In this document: piece by piece, positions 25,180 through 34,734 of the stretch
Position numbering within the stretch: position 1 is the first letter of the stretch
Layout: every line of letters starts with the position of its first letter
Source of the DNA: Sporomusaceae bacterium
Lineage (GTDB): Bacteria > Bacillota > Negativicutes > Sporomusales > UBA7701
DNA: 64,000 nt
Direction: 5' to 3'
Assembly: GCA_031460455.1 (NCBI GenBank)
Contig: JAVKTQ010000002.1
Span: forward strand, 186,001 to 250,000
Position numbers and translations under genes: made by a program
The notes under the pieces: model-generated
What the model was told of the DNA's origin: nothing
Seen by the model: only the letters and a program-made list of their open reading frames with translations
The model's database searches: none

Positions 25180-26294
25180 AAATGACTGCCGAAATTATTC
25201 CGTTAATTGACCTTAAAACCCAGCAGGAGAAAATAAAAGCCGATCTGGACAGGCGAATACAAAAAGTCCTAAATCATGGTCAGTATGTCATGGGGCCCGA
25301 AGTTAACGAACTTCAAGAAAAACTGGCCGCTTTTACCGGCAGCAGGCATTGCATTACCGTCGCCAATGGCACAGACGCATTGCTGATAGCCTTGATGGCC
25401 TTAGGCGTAAAATCCGGGGACGAGGTTATTACGACTCCCTTTACCTATATCGCCACCGGTGAAGTAATAGCGCGTCTAGGCGCAACGCCTGTTTTCGTAG
25501 ACATCGATTCCCAAACGTACAACCTTGACCCCAACTTGATCGAGGCGGCCATCACGCCTCGCACCAAGGCCATCATGCCGGTGAGCCTCTACGGCCAGTG
25601 TGCCGACATAGACGCTATCAACCAGATAGCCGCAAGGCGCGGTTTATCAGTCATTGAGGACGGGGCACAGAGCTTTGGCGCTACATATAAAGGGCGCAAA
25701 TCTTGCAGCTTGTCGACAATCGGCTGTACAAGCTTCTTCCCATCCAAACCATTAGGATGCTATGGCGACGGAGGGGCCTGTTTTACAGACGATGATGAGC
25801 TGGCCAAAGTTATAAGCCAGATTCGCCTTCACGGCCAGGAACGCCGTTACCACCACGAACGTCCGGGGCTAAATAGCCGGCTGGACACTCTCCAGGCGGC
25901 AGTTCTATTGGCCAAGCTGGAAATATTTCCCGAAGAAATAAGCATGCGGCAGCAGGTTGCCGACACATACACCGGACTCTTGCAGGGGATCAAGGGCGTC
26001 GTCACCCCGAACATTAATCCTTTCGGTTCTAGCGTATATGCCTTATACACTATACAGACCGACAGGCGCGAAGAACTGCAGACCGATCTCAAAGCGGCCG
26101 GCATACCAACGGCAGTCCATTATCCCGTGCCCCTCAACCTTCAGCCCGTTTTCGGCTATCTTGGTTTAAGGGAAGGCTCGATGCCGGTTGCCGAATCTAT
26201 AGCCAAAAAAGTAATGAGTCTGCCGATGAGTCCTTGGCTTACTAAGGAAATCCAGCATATTATCATCGATTGCATAAAAAAAATGCTTATATGA
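25176..26294 (+). CDS. wbpE: UDP-3-keto-GlcNAcA aminotransferase, WbpE type (DegT family)
   Basis: PLP-dependent aminotransferase of 372 residues that installs the 3-amino group. Motifs: NGTDALLIALMALGVK near residue 66, EDGAQSFGATYKG near 155, and FFPSKPLGCYGDGGA near 186 with the Schiff-base lysine. This is the WbpE signature and differs from the divergent DegT protein at 12217. In the operon order wbpB-wbpD-wbpE it completes the conversion to UDP-GlcNAc3NA. The ATG overlaps the wbpD stop; a second ATG two codons later is a possible alternative. Confidence 0.9.
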   Translation: MKMTAEIIPLIDLKTQQEKIKADLDRRIQKVLNHGQYVMGPEVNELQEKLAAFTGSRHCITVANGTDALLIALMALGVKSGDEVITTPFTYIATGEVIARLGATPVFVDIDSQTYNLDPNLIEAAITPRTKAIMPVSLYGQCADIDAINQIAARRGLSVIEDGAQSFGATYKGRKSCSLSTIGCTSFFPSKPLGCYGDGGACFTDDDELAKVISQIRLHGQERRYHHERPGLNSRLDTLQAAVLLAKLEIFPEEISMRQQVADTYTGLLQGIKGVVTPNINPFGSSVYALYTIQTDRREELQTDLKAAGIPTAVHYPVPLNLQPVFGYLGLREGSMPVAESIAKKVMSLPMSPWLTKEIQHIIIDCIKKMLI

Positions 26295-26303
26295 GGTACG
26301 GCC

Positions 26304-27644
26304 GTGGTCAGTTTGAATTCCGGAGGTAGCGAAGGTAAACTACGGCGAGTAATAGACAAATACTTGCGGCAAGGATCTTTTTCCCGACACTTCGCAACCA
26401 TGATGTCGGCCACTGTGTTTTCCCAATTGCTGCTACTTGGAACTTCACCGCTGCTTACCCGTTTATACTCCCCCCATGATTTCGGGATATTCGGGCTGAT
26501 TATGGCCTATGCCAGCGTCTTATCCATAGTTATTACCGGTCGATATGAATTGGCCATTATGCTGCCCGAGGATTCCATCAAAGCTATCCATGTGGTCATC
26601 TTGACCTGCGCCGTTACCGCCTTATTCTCGGTAATAACGCTGTTTGGAACGGTAATCGTGCTACATGGGTCGCTGTTTTCCTCTTTCGCCGTCTTCAACG
26701 AGTTGGGGAATTGGGTGTATGCCGTACCGGTAATCGCCCTACTGCAATCTTTATACCAGGCATTATACTTTTGGTTCAACCGGCAGCAGCAATACACCAT
26801 GATGGCTCGGTACCGCATCTGGAACGGTGTACTGATTACCGGTATAGCCCTTATTATGGGCTTGTGGCCGGTGTTGCCAAATGGCCTTATCGTCTCGCAG
26901 ATAGTAGCTTACGCCGTCCTGCTTCTCGGTATGGGTTGGAAATTTTGGCGGGAAATAAAACAATTGAACATGGCCATAGAGTGGGGAATTATTACCACTC
27001 AGGCAAAGCGCTATAAAGACTTCCCTCGTTTTTTGGTGGTAGCCCACAGTTTGGAAAGTCTGTCCGCCCAGTTGCCGGTAATCATGCTCGGGGAACTGTT
27101 TGGTACGGCAGTTGCTGGCTACTTTACTTTGACACAGCGGGTCATAGCTGCGCCGATTGGCTTTATCGCCAAAGCAGCAGGCGATATTATCCGTGAACGA
27201 TTCAGCACTGTCTACCGCAAGCAGGGAAACTGCCGCAACGATTATATGGGAGCTGTCAAGGGACTGTCATTGATAGCCGTGATACCACTGACAATATTCG
27301 GTCTTTTTGGTCCCTCACTATTCTCTGCTGTCTTCGGTGCCGACTGGACAACATCCGGAATATACGCCCAGGTTTTGGCTGTGATGATTTTTTTTCAGAT
27401 GATAGCCAGCCCCGTCAGCGTATTGTATATGATTGCTGAAAAGCAACGGCAGGAGTTGATGTTGCAGATAGTCCGTGTAACGCTATGCGCTGCTGCTTTG
27501 GAAGCCGGCTACCTGTCATTTCAAAACGATATAGTTTCGATTATTTTCTTTGGCGTTGCCATGTGCCTGATATACTGCTTTATGATTTATCAGACCAATA
27601 GCTGGGCGTGCCCCAGCGTGGAGGCAAAAATATGGAGAATTTGA
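26304..27644 (+). CDS. Wzx-like O-antigen flippase
   Basis: Polytopic membrane protein of 446 residues, 12 or more helices, of the polysaccharide-export (PST/MOP) family. The N-terminal part carries LLLGTSPLLTRLYSPHDFGIFGL, the usual Wzx opening. It is expected to flip undecaprenyl-diphosphate-linked repeat units to the periplasm. Start GTG with GAGGTA upstream. Position between the nucleotide-sugar genes and the Wzy-like gene is the same as in Wzy-dependent O-antigen clusters. A second, MurJ-type flippase is encoded at 34735. Confidence 0.85.
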   Translation: MVSLNSGGSEGKLRRVIDKYLRQGSFSRHFATMMSATVFSQLLLLGTSPLLTRLYSPHDFGIFGLIMAYASVLSIVITGRYELAIMLPEDSIKAIHVVILTCAVTALFSVITLFGTVIVLHGSLFSSFAVFNELGNWVYAVPVIALLQSLYQALYFWFNRQQQYTMMARYRIWNGVLITGIALIMGLWPVLPNGLIVSQIVAYAVLLLGMGWKFWREIKQLNMAIEWGIITTQAKRYKDFPRFLVVAHSLESLSAQLPVIMLGELFGTAVAGYFTLTQRVIAAPIGFIAKAAGDIIRERFSTVYRKQGNCRNDYMGAVKGLSLIAVIPLTIFGLFGPSLFSAVFGADWTTSGIYAQVLAVMIFFQMIASPVSVLYMIAEKQRQELMLQIVRVTLCAAALEAGYLSFQNDIVSIIFFGVAMCLIYCFMIYQTNSWACPSVEAKIWRI

Positions 27645-29053
27645 CGCAGCATCTTCTCTACCTGAATGTTTTTATATGCATAATCACTGGCATTGTGCTG
27701 AGTGTCTGCATCAAGCAGCGTCCACACCTGCTTATCAAACCGAGTATAATCTACTTGCTGTTTTTCTATATACTAATCCAAATTCCGGCCACACTCCATG
27801 CGAGCGTGTTTCTCGACGAGCTCGAAAACTGGTATGATTATCTGCTGCTGGTGCAGCTCTACCCGTTAACGGCGGCTATCATATCCTCTCTGACCTTTCA
27901 CGATACCACAAAGAGGATATGGGAGCGTATCGGCAAGGACAATCTTTCCTTCGATCACGGTATTGCTTCATTCTATTTTTTATTTGTACTCGTAATAACT
28001 GGAGCCTATTTGTACCATGTGGGGCCTCAAAATACAGGAATCTACGCAATCATTTTTGGGACACCGGCGCAGGCTGCTTTGGCCCGCGAAAGTTCGCTGA
28101 AAACGCTCGACTCGGCGGCTATGCGATACTCCTACTCGCTTCTGGGGTCGGCCCTGGCCCCGGTGCTTGTCGTCCTGTTGTCACTGCACGTGAAAGACTG
28201 CTGGCGAAAGGACTGGCCGGGAGTTATAGTCGGCATTGCCGGCGTAATAGCCTGCTTTATTGCCGTCAGTTTTCCTGGGCACCGATGGGGGCCGATGTTA
28301 ATAGTCTTCGCCGTCTTTGTATCATTTCAGTACCGCACTCATTTCCGCAACCTGCGGTGGAAACACTGTGTTGGTTTTTTTACGGCCTTGTCCCTGATCA
28401 TGATCGCATGGACGGCTCGCCGTGAAGGAGTTGATTTTTTTAATTTGGGGCTGAGTGGTTCGCTGGATTACTTCTTTGCTACCAAGAGCGACGGCATTCA
28501 GGGTTGGGCTAAGGGTGGATTATTCTGGGCTACGGTATACAGAGTTTTTGTCGACCATATGAAAAGCGGTCTCGACTACGTGCAATATGTTGCCCAGAAC
28601 GATTACCTGGGGCTGGCGGCCATTCCGCGGCTGGCTTATATCATGGGCGTGCCGCCGCTTGACGCACCAAATATAATGAATAGCTACTACTACCCGACTT
28701 CAATAGTGAAAACAGGCAGCTATACGACCGGGTTTGTTTTTGCCTATTATAGCTACTTCGGTATTGTATCCGTCCTTTTGTCTCTGGTTTTGACCGGGCT
28801 TGTCGATGGCTGTATTTTGCTGTATGATCATCTTGATAACAGCCTGATTTTGCCGGTTGTCACCACAGTGTCAGTGGCGAGCATAAACCTGGTTGGCGCC
28901 GAGTTCTTTGGTTCTTTGCTGACACACGGGTTACTGAGCAGCATCGTTCTTGCCCTGGGAATTCAAGCACTTTACCGGTTTTATCTGACTGCTGTGTTGA
29001 TGCCGGGGGCGAAAGCAAATTCTAAACGGCCTGCGGGAGGAGAACCGCGATGA
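27632..29053 (+). CDS. Wzy-like O-antigen polymerase
   Basis: Membrane protein of about 473 residues with 10-12 hydrophobic helices and a large loop around residues 270-360, consistent with Wzy polymerases, a family too diverged for reliable motif matching. The ATG at 27632 with TGGAGG eight bases upstream is preferred over the GTG at 27608 that lacks a site. It overlaps the end of the wzx-like gene by 13 bases and the start of hisH by four. The call rests on topology and on place in the cluster. Confidence 0.72.
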   Translation: MENLTQHLLYLNVFICIITGIVLSVCIKQRPHLLIKPSIIYLLFFYILIQIPATLHASVFLDELENWYDYLLLVQLYPLTAAIISSLTFHDTTKRIWERIGKDNLSFDHGIASFYFLFVLVITGAYLYHVGPQNTGIYAIIFGTPAQAALARESSLKTLDSAAMRYSYSLLGSALAPVLVVLLSLHVKDCWRKDWPGVIVGIAGVIACFIAVSFPGHRWGPMLIVFAVFVSFQYRTHFRNLRWKHCVGFFTALSLIMIAWTARREGVDFFNLGLSGSLDYFFATKSDGIQGWAKGGLFWATVYRVFVDHMKSGLDYVQYVAQNDYLGLAAIPRLAYIMGVPPLDAPNIMNSYYYPTSIVKTGSYTTGFVFAYYSYFGIVSVLLSLVLTGLVDGCILLYDHLDNSLILPVVTTVSVASINLVGAEFFGSLLTHGLLSSIVLALGIQALYRFYLTAVLMPGAKANSKRPAGGEPR

Positions 29054-29667
29054 ATGTAATAATCGACTACGGCATAGGCAACACTGGTTCGATATTGAAT
29101 ATGCTCAAACATATCGGTGCCAGCGCCATGGTATCATCCGATCCCGATAAAATCACCCAGGCCGACAAACTCATTTTACCTGGGGTGGGCGCTTTCGATG
29201 CAGCTATGAACAATCTGACCGTCAGCGGACTAATCCCGGTCTTAAACCGCGCAGTGCTGGATGACAAGAAGCCGGTTTTGGGCATTTGCCTCGGCATGCA
29301 AATTCTTGGCACCGGCAGCGAAGAAGGAAAACTTCCCGGGCTAGGCTGGATAGATTTCTACAACGTCCGTTTCGATTTTCAGGATTTCGCGCAGCAGCCT
29401 AAATTACCCCATATGGGCTGGAACCTGGTAACGCCTTGTAAAGATTCACCGCTCCTCCATACTATCGATGCGACTTGGCGGTATTACTTCGTTCACTCTT
29501 ATTATGCCGTATGCAAAGATCCCGGGCATAAGCTGCTAGCTACAAACTACGGATATGATTTTACCTCAGCGGTTCAAAGATGTAATATCTACGGCGTTCA
29601 GTTTCATCCCGAGAAAAGTCATAGATACGGCATTCAAATACTAAAAAACTTCGTGGAGAAATGCTGA
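29050..29667 (+). CDS. hisH2: HisH2-type glutamine amidotransferase subunit
   Basis: Class I glutamine amidotransferase of 205 residues. The nucleophile is in GICLGMQ near residue 80 and the His-Glu pair is in FHPEKSH near 186. Alone it would be called HisH of histidine synthesis, but it sits with hisF2 and wbpG in a polysaccharide operon and no other his gene is nearby. In P. aeruginosa O5 the same trio is needed for the acetamidino group of ManNAc3NAmA, HisH2 supplying ammonia. GGGAGGA site, four-base overlap with the wzy-like gene. Confidence 0.88.
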   Translation: MNVIIDYGIGNTGSILNMLKHIGASAMVSSDPDKITQADKLILPGVGAFDAAMNNLTVSGLIPVLNRAVLDDKKPVLGICLGMQILGTGSEEGKLPGLGWIDFYNVRFDFQDFAQQPKLPHMGWNLVTPCKDSPLLHTIDATWRYYFVHSYYAVCKDPGHKLLATNYGYDFTSAVQRCNIYGVQFHPEKSHRYGIQILKNFVEKC

Positions 29668-29668
29668 G

Positions 29669-30439
29669 ATGTTTCATCGTCCGCGCGTCATACCAAGCCT
29701 CCTACTTCGGAAAAACGGGCTGGTCAAAACACTAAAGTTCAAAGACCAACGTTATATCGGCGATCCCATCAACGCAGTCAAAATATTCAACGAAAAAGGC
29801 GTGGACGAACTAGTGTTGCTGGACATCACCGCCACCACGGACAAACGCGGGCCGAACCTTCCCCTGCTTGCCCGCATCGCTGCCGAAGCCTTTATGCCAA
29901 TGGCCTATGGCGGAGGCATCACCCAATTTGAAGAAATTCGGGAAATCCTCCGCCTGGGATATGAAAAGGTAATCATGAATACTAGCGCCATAGAAAATGC
30001 CGAGCTGATAAGGGAAGCGAGCGAATGCTTCGGCAGCCAGAGTATTGTGATATCGCTTGATACCAAGAAAAACTTTTTCGGTAACTACCATGTAATGACC
30101 CATAGTGGCAGCAACGACACAAAACTTGATCCGGTACAATTCGCTCAAGAGGCCGAAAAACTGGGGGCCGGAGAAATACTTTTATACTCGGTTGACAAAG
30201 ATGGCACGATGAGTGGGTATGACCTTTCCCTCATCAAAAAAGTATCGGAAGCGGTAAACTTGCCAGTGGTCGCTTGTGGAGGCGCTGGGCGGGTAGACGA
30301 TTTTGCCGCGGCTTTGCACGCGGGAGCGGCAGCAGTATCTGCCGGCAGCCTCTTCGTGTTTTATGGCAAGCACAAAGCAGTGCTGATAACCTTCCCGACA
30401 GATGAGGAATTAACAAAAGCAGGGGTGTTTGAATCATGA
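29669..30439 (+). CDS. hisF2: HisF2-type subunit, divergent active site
   Basis: TIM-barrel protein of 256 residues, HisF-like. Canonical HisF starts with a P-C-L-D-V strand whose Asp is the general acid; here the strand reads IPSLLLRKNG, so that Asp is replaced by Leu. The second catalytic Asp survives in VISLDTKKN near residue 130. This fits a protein that channels ammonia from HisH2 to WbpG rather than making imidazole glycerol phosphate. It begins two bases after hisH2 and overlaps wbpG by four. Confidence 0.88.
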   Translation: MFHRPRVIPSLLLRKNGLVKTLKFKDQRYIGDPINAVKIFNEKGVDELVLLDITATTDKRGPNLPLLARIAAEAFMPMAYGGGITQFEEIREILRLGYEKVIMNTSAIENAELIREASECFGSQSIVISLDTKKNFFGNYHVMTHSGSNDTKLDPVQFAQEAEKLGAGEILLYSVDKDGTMSGYDLSLIKKVSEAVNLPVVACGGAGRVDDFAAALHAGAAAVSAGSLFVFYGKHKAVLITFPTDEELTKAGVFES

Positions 30440-31551
30440 AACAATACCAGATATGTACCAGATGTATCATGGACACGAGCGATCCTGAAATAACTTTCGA
30501 TGAAAACGGAGTTTGTAACCACTGTCACAATTTCGATGTGAATATTAAACCCACATGGCGTCCTGATGAGACCGGCAAAGAGATGCTGGAGAAAATTGTT
30601 GAAAAAATTAAACGCGAAAGCCAAAAAAACGAATACGAAGCCATTATCGGCCTCAGCGGTGGAGTAGACAGCTCCTACCTGGCCTATGTGGCGGTAAAAC
30701 AGCTGGGCTTGCGCGTACTGCCGGTTCATATTGACGGTGGCTGGAACTCGGAAATTGCCGTAAGAAACATCGAGAATGTATGTAAAAGCTTAGGCCTCGA
30801 TCTTCATACGTATGTTGTCGACTGGGACGAAATGAATGATCTGCAGGCGGCTTTCGTGCGTTCCGGGTTAGCTAATCTTGACGTTCCCCAGGACCATGCC
30901 TTTTATGCCGGTGTTTATAAATTTGCCGCAGACAATAATATCAGATACGTCCTAAGTGGTTCAAACTGGGCGACAGAAGGAATTTTGCCGCCTGCATGGG
31001 GATATATGGCCAAGGATCGCCGGCACCTGGAAGGCGTTCATGAGCGATTCGGGAAGATGAAACTTAAAACCTTCCCTCGCATCTCGATGCTCGAACGCAA
31101 ATTATATTATCCATATATCAAAGGGATCAAGGTTGTCACTGTTCTCGATTACATGCCGTACAATAAGCAAGATGCCATGAAAGTACTGGAAACGTTAGGA
31201 TGGCGTTATTATGGCGGCAAGCACTTTGAATCCCGGTTCACAAAATTCTTCCAGGCGTATTATCTGCCGACGAAGTTCGGCTATGACAAGCGGCGGGCCC
31301 ATTTGTCAAGCCTAGTAGTCTCGGGTCAAATGACCCGGGAGCAGGCCCTTGCAGAAATGGAAACAGAGCAATATCAGCCGGACGAACTGCGTGAGGACAG
31401 GGAGTATGTTTTGCGGAAGTTGGACATGTCGGAGGAAGAATTTGAAGCAATCCTGAAGGCGCCCAATAGGACGTTCCGCGACTATCCTTCCAGTCATGAA
31501 TATTTGGAAGTATTCCGTAAGATACGCAGCTTCTTTAGAAAATTTATGTAA
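30436..31551 (+). CDS. wbpG: N-acetyl sugar amidotransferase, WbpG type
   Basis: PP-loop ATPase of 371 residues that, with HisH2/HisF2, is believed to turn an acetamido group into acetamidino. It has an N-terminal zinc-ribbon with two C-x2-C pairs (CTRC and CNHC) in the first 32 residues, the PP-loop LSGGVDSS near 74, a SGSNWATEG region near 175 and the family's C-terminal KRRAHLSSLV and MTREQALAEM segments. Product: the ManNAc3NAmA donor, assuming the substrate is as in P. aeruginosa. A second member of this family ends the window at 63453-64000. Confidence 0.9.
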   Translation: MKQYQICTRCIMDTSDPEITFDENGVCNHCHNFDVNIKPTWRPDETGKEMLEKIVEKIKRESQKNEYEAIIGLSGGVDSSYLAYVAVKQLGLRVLPVHIDGGWNSEIAVRNIENVCKSLGLDLHTYVVDWDEMNDLQAAFVRSGLANLDVPQDHAFYAGVYKFAADNNIRYVLSGSNWATEGILPPAWGYMAKDRRHLEGVHERFGKMKLKTFPRISMLERKLYYPYIKGIKVVTVLDYMPYNKQDAMKVLETLGWRYYGGKHFESRFTKFFQAYYLPTKFGYDKRRAHLSSLVVSGQMTREQALAEMETEQYQPDELREDREYVLRKLDMSEEEFEAILKAPNRTFRDYPSSHEYLEVFRKIRSFFRKFM

Positions 31552-31580
31552 AAGTACAAGTAGCGGCAGGAGAAGTGAAG

Positions 31581-32705
31581 ATGAGCGAGCCCCCGGTTAT
31601 TTGCCATTTGACATCTGTCCACTCGCCCCATGATGTGCGAATTACGGTTAAAGAATGTACATCACTGCGAAAAAAAGGCTATGGAGTGCATCTCGTACAC
31701 CTGGGTTCGCCCGTCGAGCCGATTAACGGTATTTGCCTTCACGCTGCCGGGCCCCTGGAGGAATCCAGGTTGCAGCGGATGTTTTTCGGCGTATGGCGGG
31801 TTTTTTCTGTTGCTGTACGCCTTAAAGCGCAAATCTACCACTTTCACGACCCGGAATTATTGTTCGTTGGCCTGTTTCTCAAGCTTCTAGGCAAGAAGGT
31901 AGTATATGATGTTCATGAAGATGTCCCGCGGCAAACACTCTCGAAGCACTGGATCGACCAACGGTTGCGGCGATTAATGTCCAAAACAATCGAAATTATC
32001 GAGGCCGTGGCCGGGCGATGCTTTGACGCGGTAGTTGTCGCGACGCCATATATTGGCGAAAGGTTTGCCGCGATAAACAGAAACACGTTTGTCATCAACA
32101 ACTTTCCCATCAACGGAGAACTTGCGGGCGATGCAAGTCTGGACGGCGAACGGCGGCGGGAGGTATGTTACGTTGGCGGCATATCTGTAGACCGGGGCAT
32201 AAAAGAAATGGTATCCGCTGCTGAAAAAGCTCAAGTTAAGCTTATTCTTGCGGGGGAATTCTCGAACGCAGCCGAGCGGGCGGAGGTCGAGTCAATGCCC
32301 GGCTGGAAGGATGTCGAAGCTTTAGGTTTTGTCGGCCGCCAGCAGGTAAGGGAAATATTGACGCAATCGATAGCGGGCCTTGTAGTTCTCCGTCCCATTG
32401 TCAACTACTTTGTATCACAGCCGATTAAAATGTTCGAATATATGGCAGCAGGTATACCGGTGATCGCTTCCGATTTTCCTTTATGGAAAGAAATTGTCGA
32501 AGGGCATGAATGCGGTATCTGTGTCGACCCGCTGGATGGCGGCGCCGTTGCTGCCGCCATCGAATGGATACTGGACAACCCTACGGAAGCCAGACTAATG
32601 GGTGAACGCGGCCGGCGGGCAGTTCTCGATGTTTATAACTGGGAGCGGGAAGAAGAAAAACTGTACAGCCTTTATGAGGGTTTGTCCGGTAAAGCTACTG
32701 TGTGA
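31581..32705 (+). CDS. GT4 family glycosyltransferase
   Basis: GT-B fold glycosyltransferase of 374 residues. The C-terminal half has the GT4 donor-site E-x7-E region: IKMFEYMAAGIPVIASDFP near residue 290. VYDVHEDVP near 110 is a common GT4 acceptor-side motif. It may be the counterpart of P. aeruginosa WbpH, which lies after wbpG in the same order. ATG 31581 has AGGAG at eight bases; GTG 31575 is too close to that site. The sugar it transfers is unknown. Confidence 0.87.
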   Translation: MSEPPVICHLTSVHSPHDVRITVKECTSLRKKGYGVHLVHLGSPVEPINGICLHAAGPLEESRLQRMFFGVWRVFSVAVRLKAQIYHFHDPELLFVGLFLKLLGKKVVYDVHEDVPRQTLSKHWIDQRLRRLMSKTIEIIEAVAGRCFDAVVVATPYIGERFAAINRNTFVINNFPINGELAGDASLDGERRREVCYVGGISVDRGIKEMVSAAEKAQVKLILAGEFSNAAERAEVESMPGWKDVEALGFVGRQQVREILTQSIAGLVVLRPIVNYFVSQPIKMFEYMAAGIPVIASDFPLWKEIVEGHECGICVDPLDGGAVAAAIEWILDNPTEARLMGERGRRAVLDVYNWEREEEKLYSLYEGLSGKATV

Positions 32706-32730
32706 AGTCTACTCAAAAAGGAGAATGGGA

Positions 32731-33495
32731 ATGAAGACAGAGGAATGCCAGCAAAAAAAAACCAGTCAGGGTGCCTATAATCTGTTATCGGTAGTTCGTC
32801 AAGCCAAATGGCTGATCCTGATTATTACCTTTATTTGTTTGGCAGGTTCTTTAGCCTACATTCAGACAAGAAAGCCAGTTTATGTAAGCGAGGCGGCCTT
32901 TCAGTTCTGCGAATATAACGATACTGGCGTTGGCCGTCAGCTTACCCTCGGAAACCCCGAAGCCGTCTTGGTTGATTTGACGAATAAGTTCGGCCCGAAA
33001 ACGCAGCAGTCCCCCTACCTTGTCGTTCAAATGGAAAAATCGACGCTTAAGATGCGGGCATATGGCACGGACCCGGCGGAGACAAAGAAATTCCTCGAAG
33101 GTATCGTTAGCCGGACCGAGCAAGATAATGCCAAGCATTACAATGCGATGGTAAGAAAACAGGATGAATTAATGGCATCCCTGAAAAGCCAGCGGCAATC
33201 CATTGTCGATGCATTGACCAACCTGAATTCCAAAGCCGGTGACGGGTTGTATGACGGTATTTCCGTGCCTTTGTTGATGAGGTTGCAGTATGATCTGGAC
33301 CAAAGGATATATCTCACCGAATTTAACGTGGTAAAACCGCCGCTTATTGTTCAGCCGCCTACCTTACTCCAAGGTTCTCAGGCGGGGCGGCTCTACTTTA
33401 TTGTCTTGAGCATTCTCGTCGGCTTTGGTGGGGGAATAACACTAGTTTTGGCGCGGAATTATTTTAGAAACCTGTCCGGCCATCGGCAAGCCTGA
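32731..33495 (+). CDS. Wzz-like chain-length regulator
   Basis: Protein of 254 residues with a transmembrane helix near residues 28-46, a periplasmic domain with predicted coiled-coil and a second helix near 222-243. That is the Wzz/PCP1 topology without a tyrosine kinase domain. The second helix is preceded by a Pro-rich stretch (VVKPPLIVQPPTL), the region typical of Wzz. I use the ATG at 32731 because AAAGGAG lies seven bases upstream; the longer frame reads back into the GT4 gene. It would set the modal length of the polymer made by the Wzy-like protein. Confidence 0.8.
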   Translation: MKTEECQQKKTSQGAYNLLSVVRQAKWLILIITFICLAGSLAYIQTRKPVYVSEAAFQFCEYNDTGVGRQLTLGNPEAVLVDLTNKFGPKTQQSPYLVVQMEKSTLKMRAYGTDPAETKKFLEGIVSRTEQDNAKHYNAMVRKQDELMASLKSQRQSIVDALTNLNSKAGDGLYDGISVPLLMRLQYDLDQRIYLTEFNVVKPPLIVQPPTLLQGSQAGRLYFIVLSILVGFGGGITLVLARNYFRNLSGHRQA

Positions 33496-33560
33496 CAAAG
33501 TCTTGCTGGTGGATGTCTGAGGGTTGATAAACAGGAGACGAAAAACTGGCGGGGTATGCT

Positions 33561-34685
33561 ATGAAAATCGCAACGGTTGTCGGTGCCAGACCGCAATTTG
33601 TCAAAGCTTCGGTCGTATCCAAAGCCATCGAAGAATATAACAGCAGCTGTTCAGGTTCTCCCATTGAAGAGATACTCATAAATACCGGCCAGCACTATGA
33701 CTCCAACATGTCCGCTGTTTTTTTCGACGAAATGCGTATCCCCAAGCCGGGTTATTCGTTAGGCATAGGCGGCGGGTTGCAGGGCGCCATGACCGGCAGA
33801 ATGATTGAAAAGCTGGAAAATATCATGTTACAGCTCAAGCCTGACGTTGTCTTAGTCTATGGAGATACGAATTCAACTTTGGCCGGAGCTCTTGCCGCCG
33901 TAAAACTTCATATTCCGGTTGCCCACGTCGAGGCGGGGTTGCGTTCGTTCAACATGAACATGCCTGAGGAAATCAACAGGATATTGACCGATAGGATTTC
34001 GCAGTGGCTGTTTTGTCCCACCGCCACAGCGGTCGAGAATCTGAAGCGTGAAGGCTTTATTATGAGCCATCACAGTGGCAATGGCAATAATAACCCCCGA
34101 CTGACCCTTATCGGCGATGTTATGTACGACGCGGCCCTATATTATCGCACGATGGCGGTAGCTAGTCCGACGGTGGATAGTCTGATTCGTCAACTCGGCC
34201 GGAAACATTTTTATCTGGCAACCGTGCACCGGGCCGAGAACACAGATGACTCGGATGCGTTAGGCGACATATTCCGCGCCCTGAACACCATAGCCAGAAA
34301 AACACCGGTTATTTTACCTCTTCATCCCCGTACGAAGAAACTAATCAACTGTCAGCGGATAAATATTCAAAACATTACTCTCATTGACCCTGTCGGCTAT
34401 TTTGATATGATAATGCTGCTGGAAAACTGTCTCGGCGTGTTTACCGACAGCGGCGGATTGCAAAAAGAGGCGTATTTCTTTTTAAAGCCATGTATCACCT
34501 TGCGGCAGGAGACCGAATGGATAGAACTAGTTAATAACGGTTGTAACATTTTAGCGGGAGCAGACTATGAAAGCATAATCAATGCCGAGAGAAACATGGG
34601 CGAAATGGCAGTAAAGCATGACGAAGCGTTCTTTGGCGATGGACATGCCGGCGCGAAAATAGTCCGATACCTGGCAATGGAATAA
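33561..34685 (+). CDS. wbpI: UDP-GlcNAc3NAcA 2-epimerase, WbpI type
   Basis: Non-hydrolysing UDP-GlcNAc 2-epimerase family protein of 374 residues. Motifs: VGARPQFVKAS near residue 7, NTGQHYDSNMS near 40, VYGDTNSTLAG near 97, HVEAGLRSFN near 118 and GVFTDSGGLQKEA near 294. WbpI epimerises UDP-GlcNAc3NAcA to UDP-ManNAc3NAcA. Homology alone would allow WecB, but as the operon has the full set for the 3-acetamido sugar, the WbpI role is more likely. Extra loop near 170 rich in His, Ser and Asn. Confidence 0.87.
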   Translation: MKIATVVGARPQFVKASVVSKAIEEYNSSCSGSPIEEILINTGQHYDSNMSAVFFDEMRIPKPGYSLGIGGGLQGAMTGRMIEKLENIMLQLKPDVVLVYGDTNSTLAGALAAVKLHIPVAHVEAGLRSFNMNMPEEINRILTDRISQWLFCPTATAVENLKREGFIMSHHSGNGNNNPRLTLIGDVMYDAALYYRTMAVASPTVDSLIRQLGRKHFYLATVHRAENTDDSDALGDIFRALNTIARKTPVILPLHPRTKKLINCQRINIQNITLIDPVGYFDMIMLLENCLGVFTDSGGLQKEAYFFLKPCITLRQETEWIELVNNGCNILAGADYESIINAERNMGEMAVKHDEAFFGDGHAGAKIVRYLAME

Positions 34686-34734
34686 ATTATGCATCATCAG
34701 AGTACTACTCAGGCGTAATGGAGAATAACTCACA

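Noticed and set aside
29050-30439. Histidine biosynthesis genes hisH and hisF
   Set aside because: No other his gene is present, HisF lacks a key Asp, and wbpG follows; the sugar-amidation role is a better fit.
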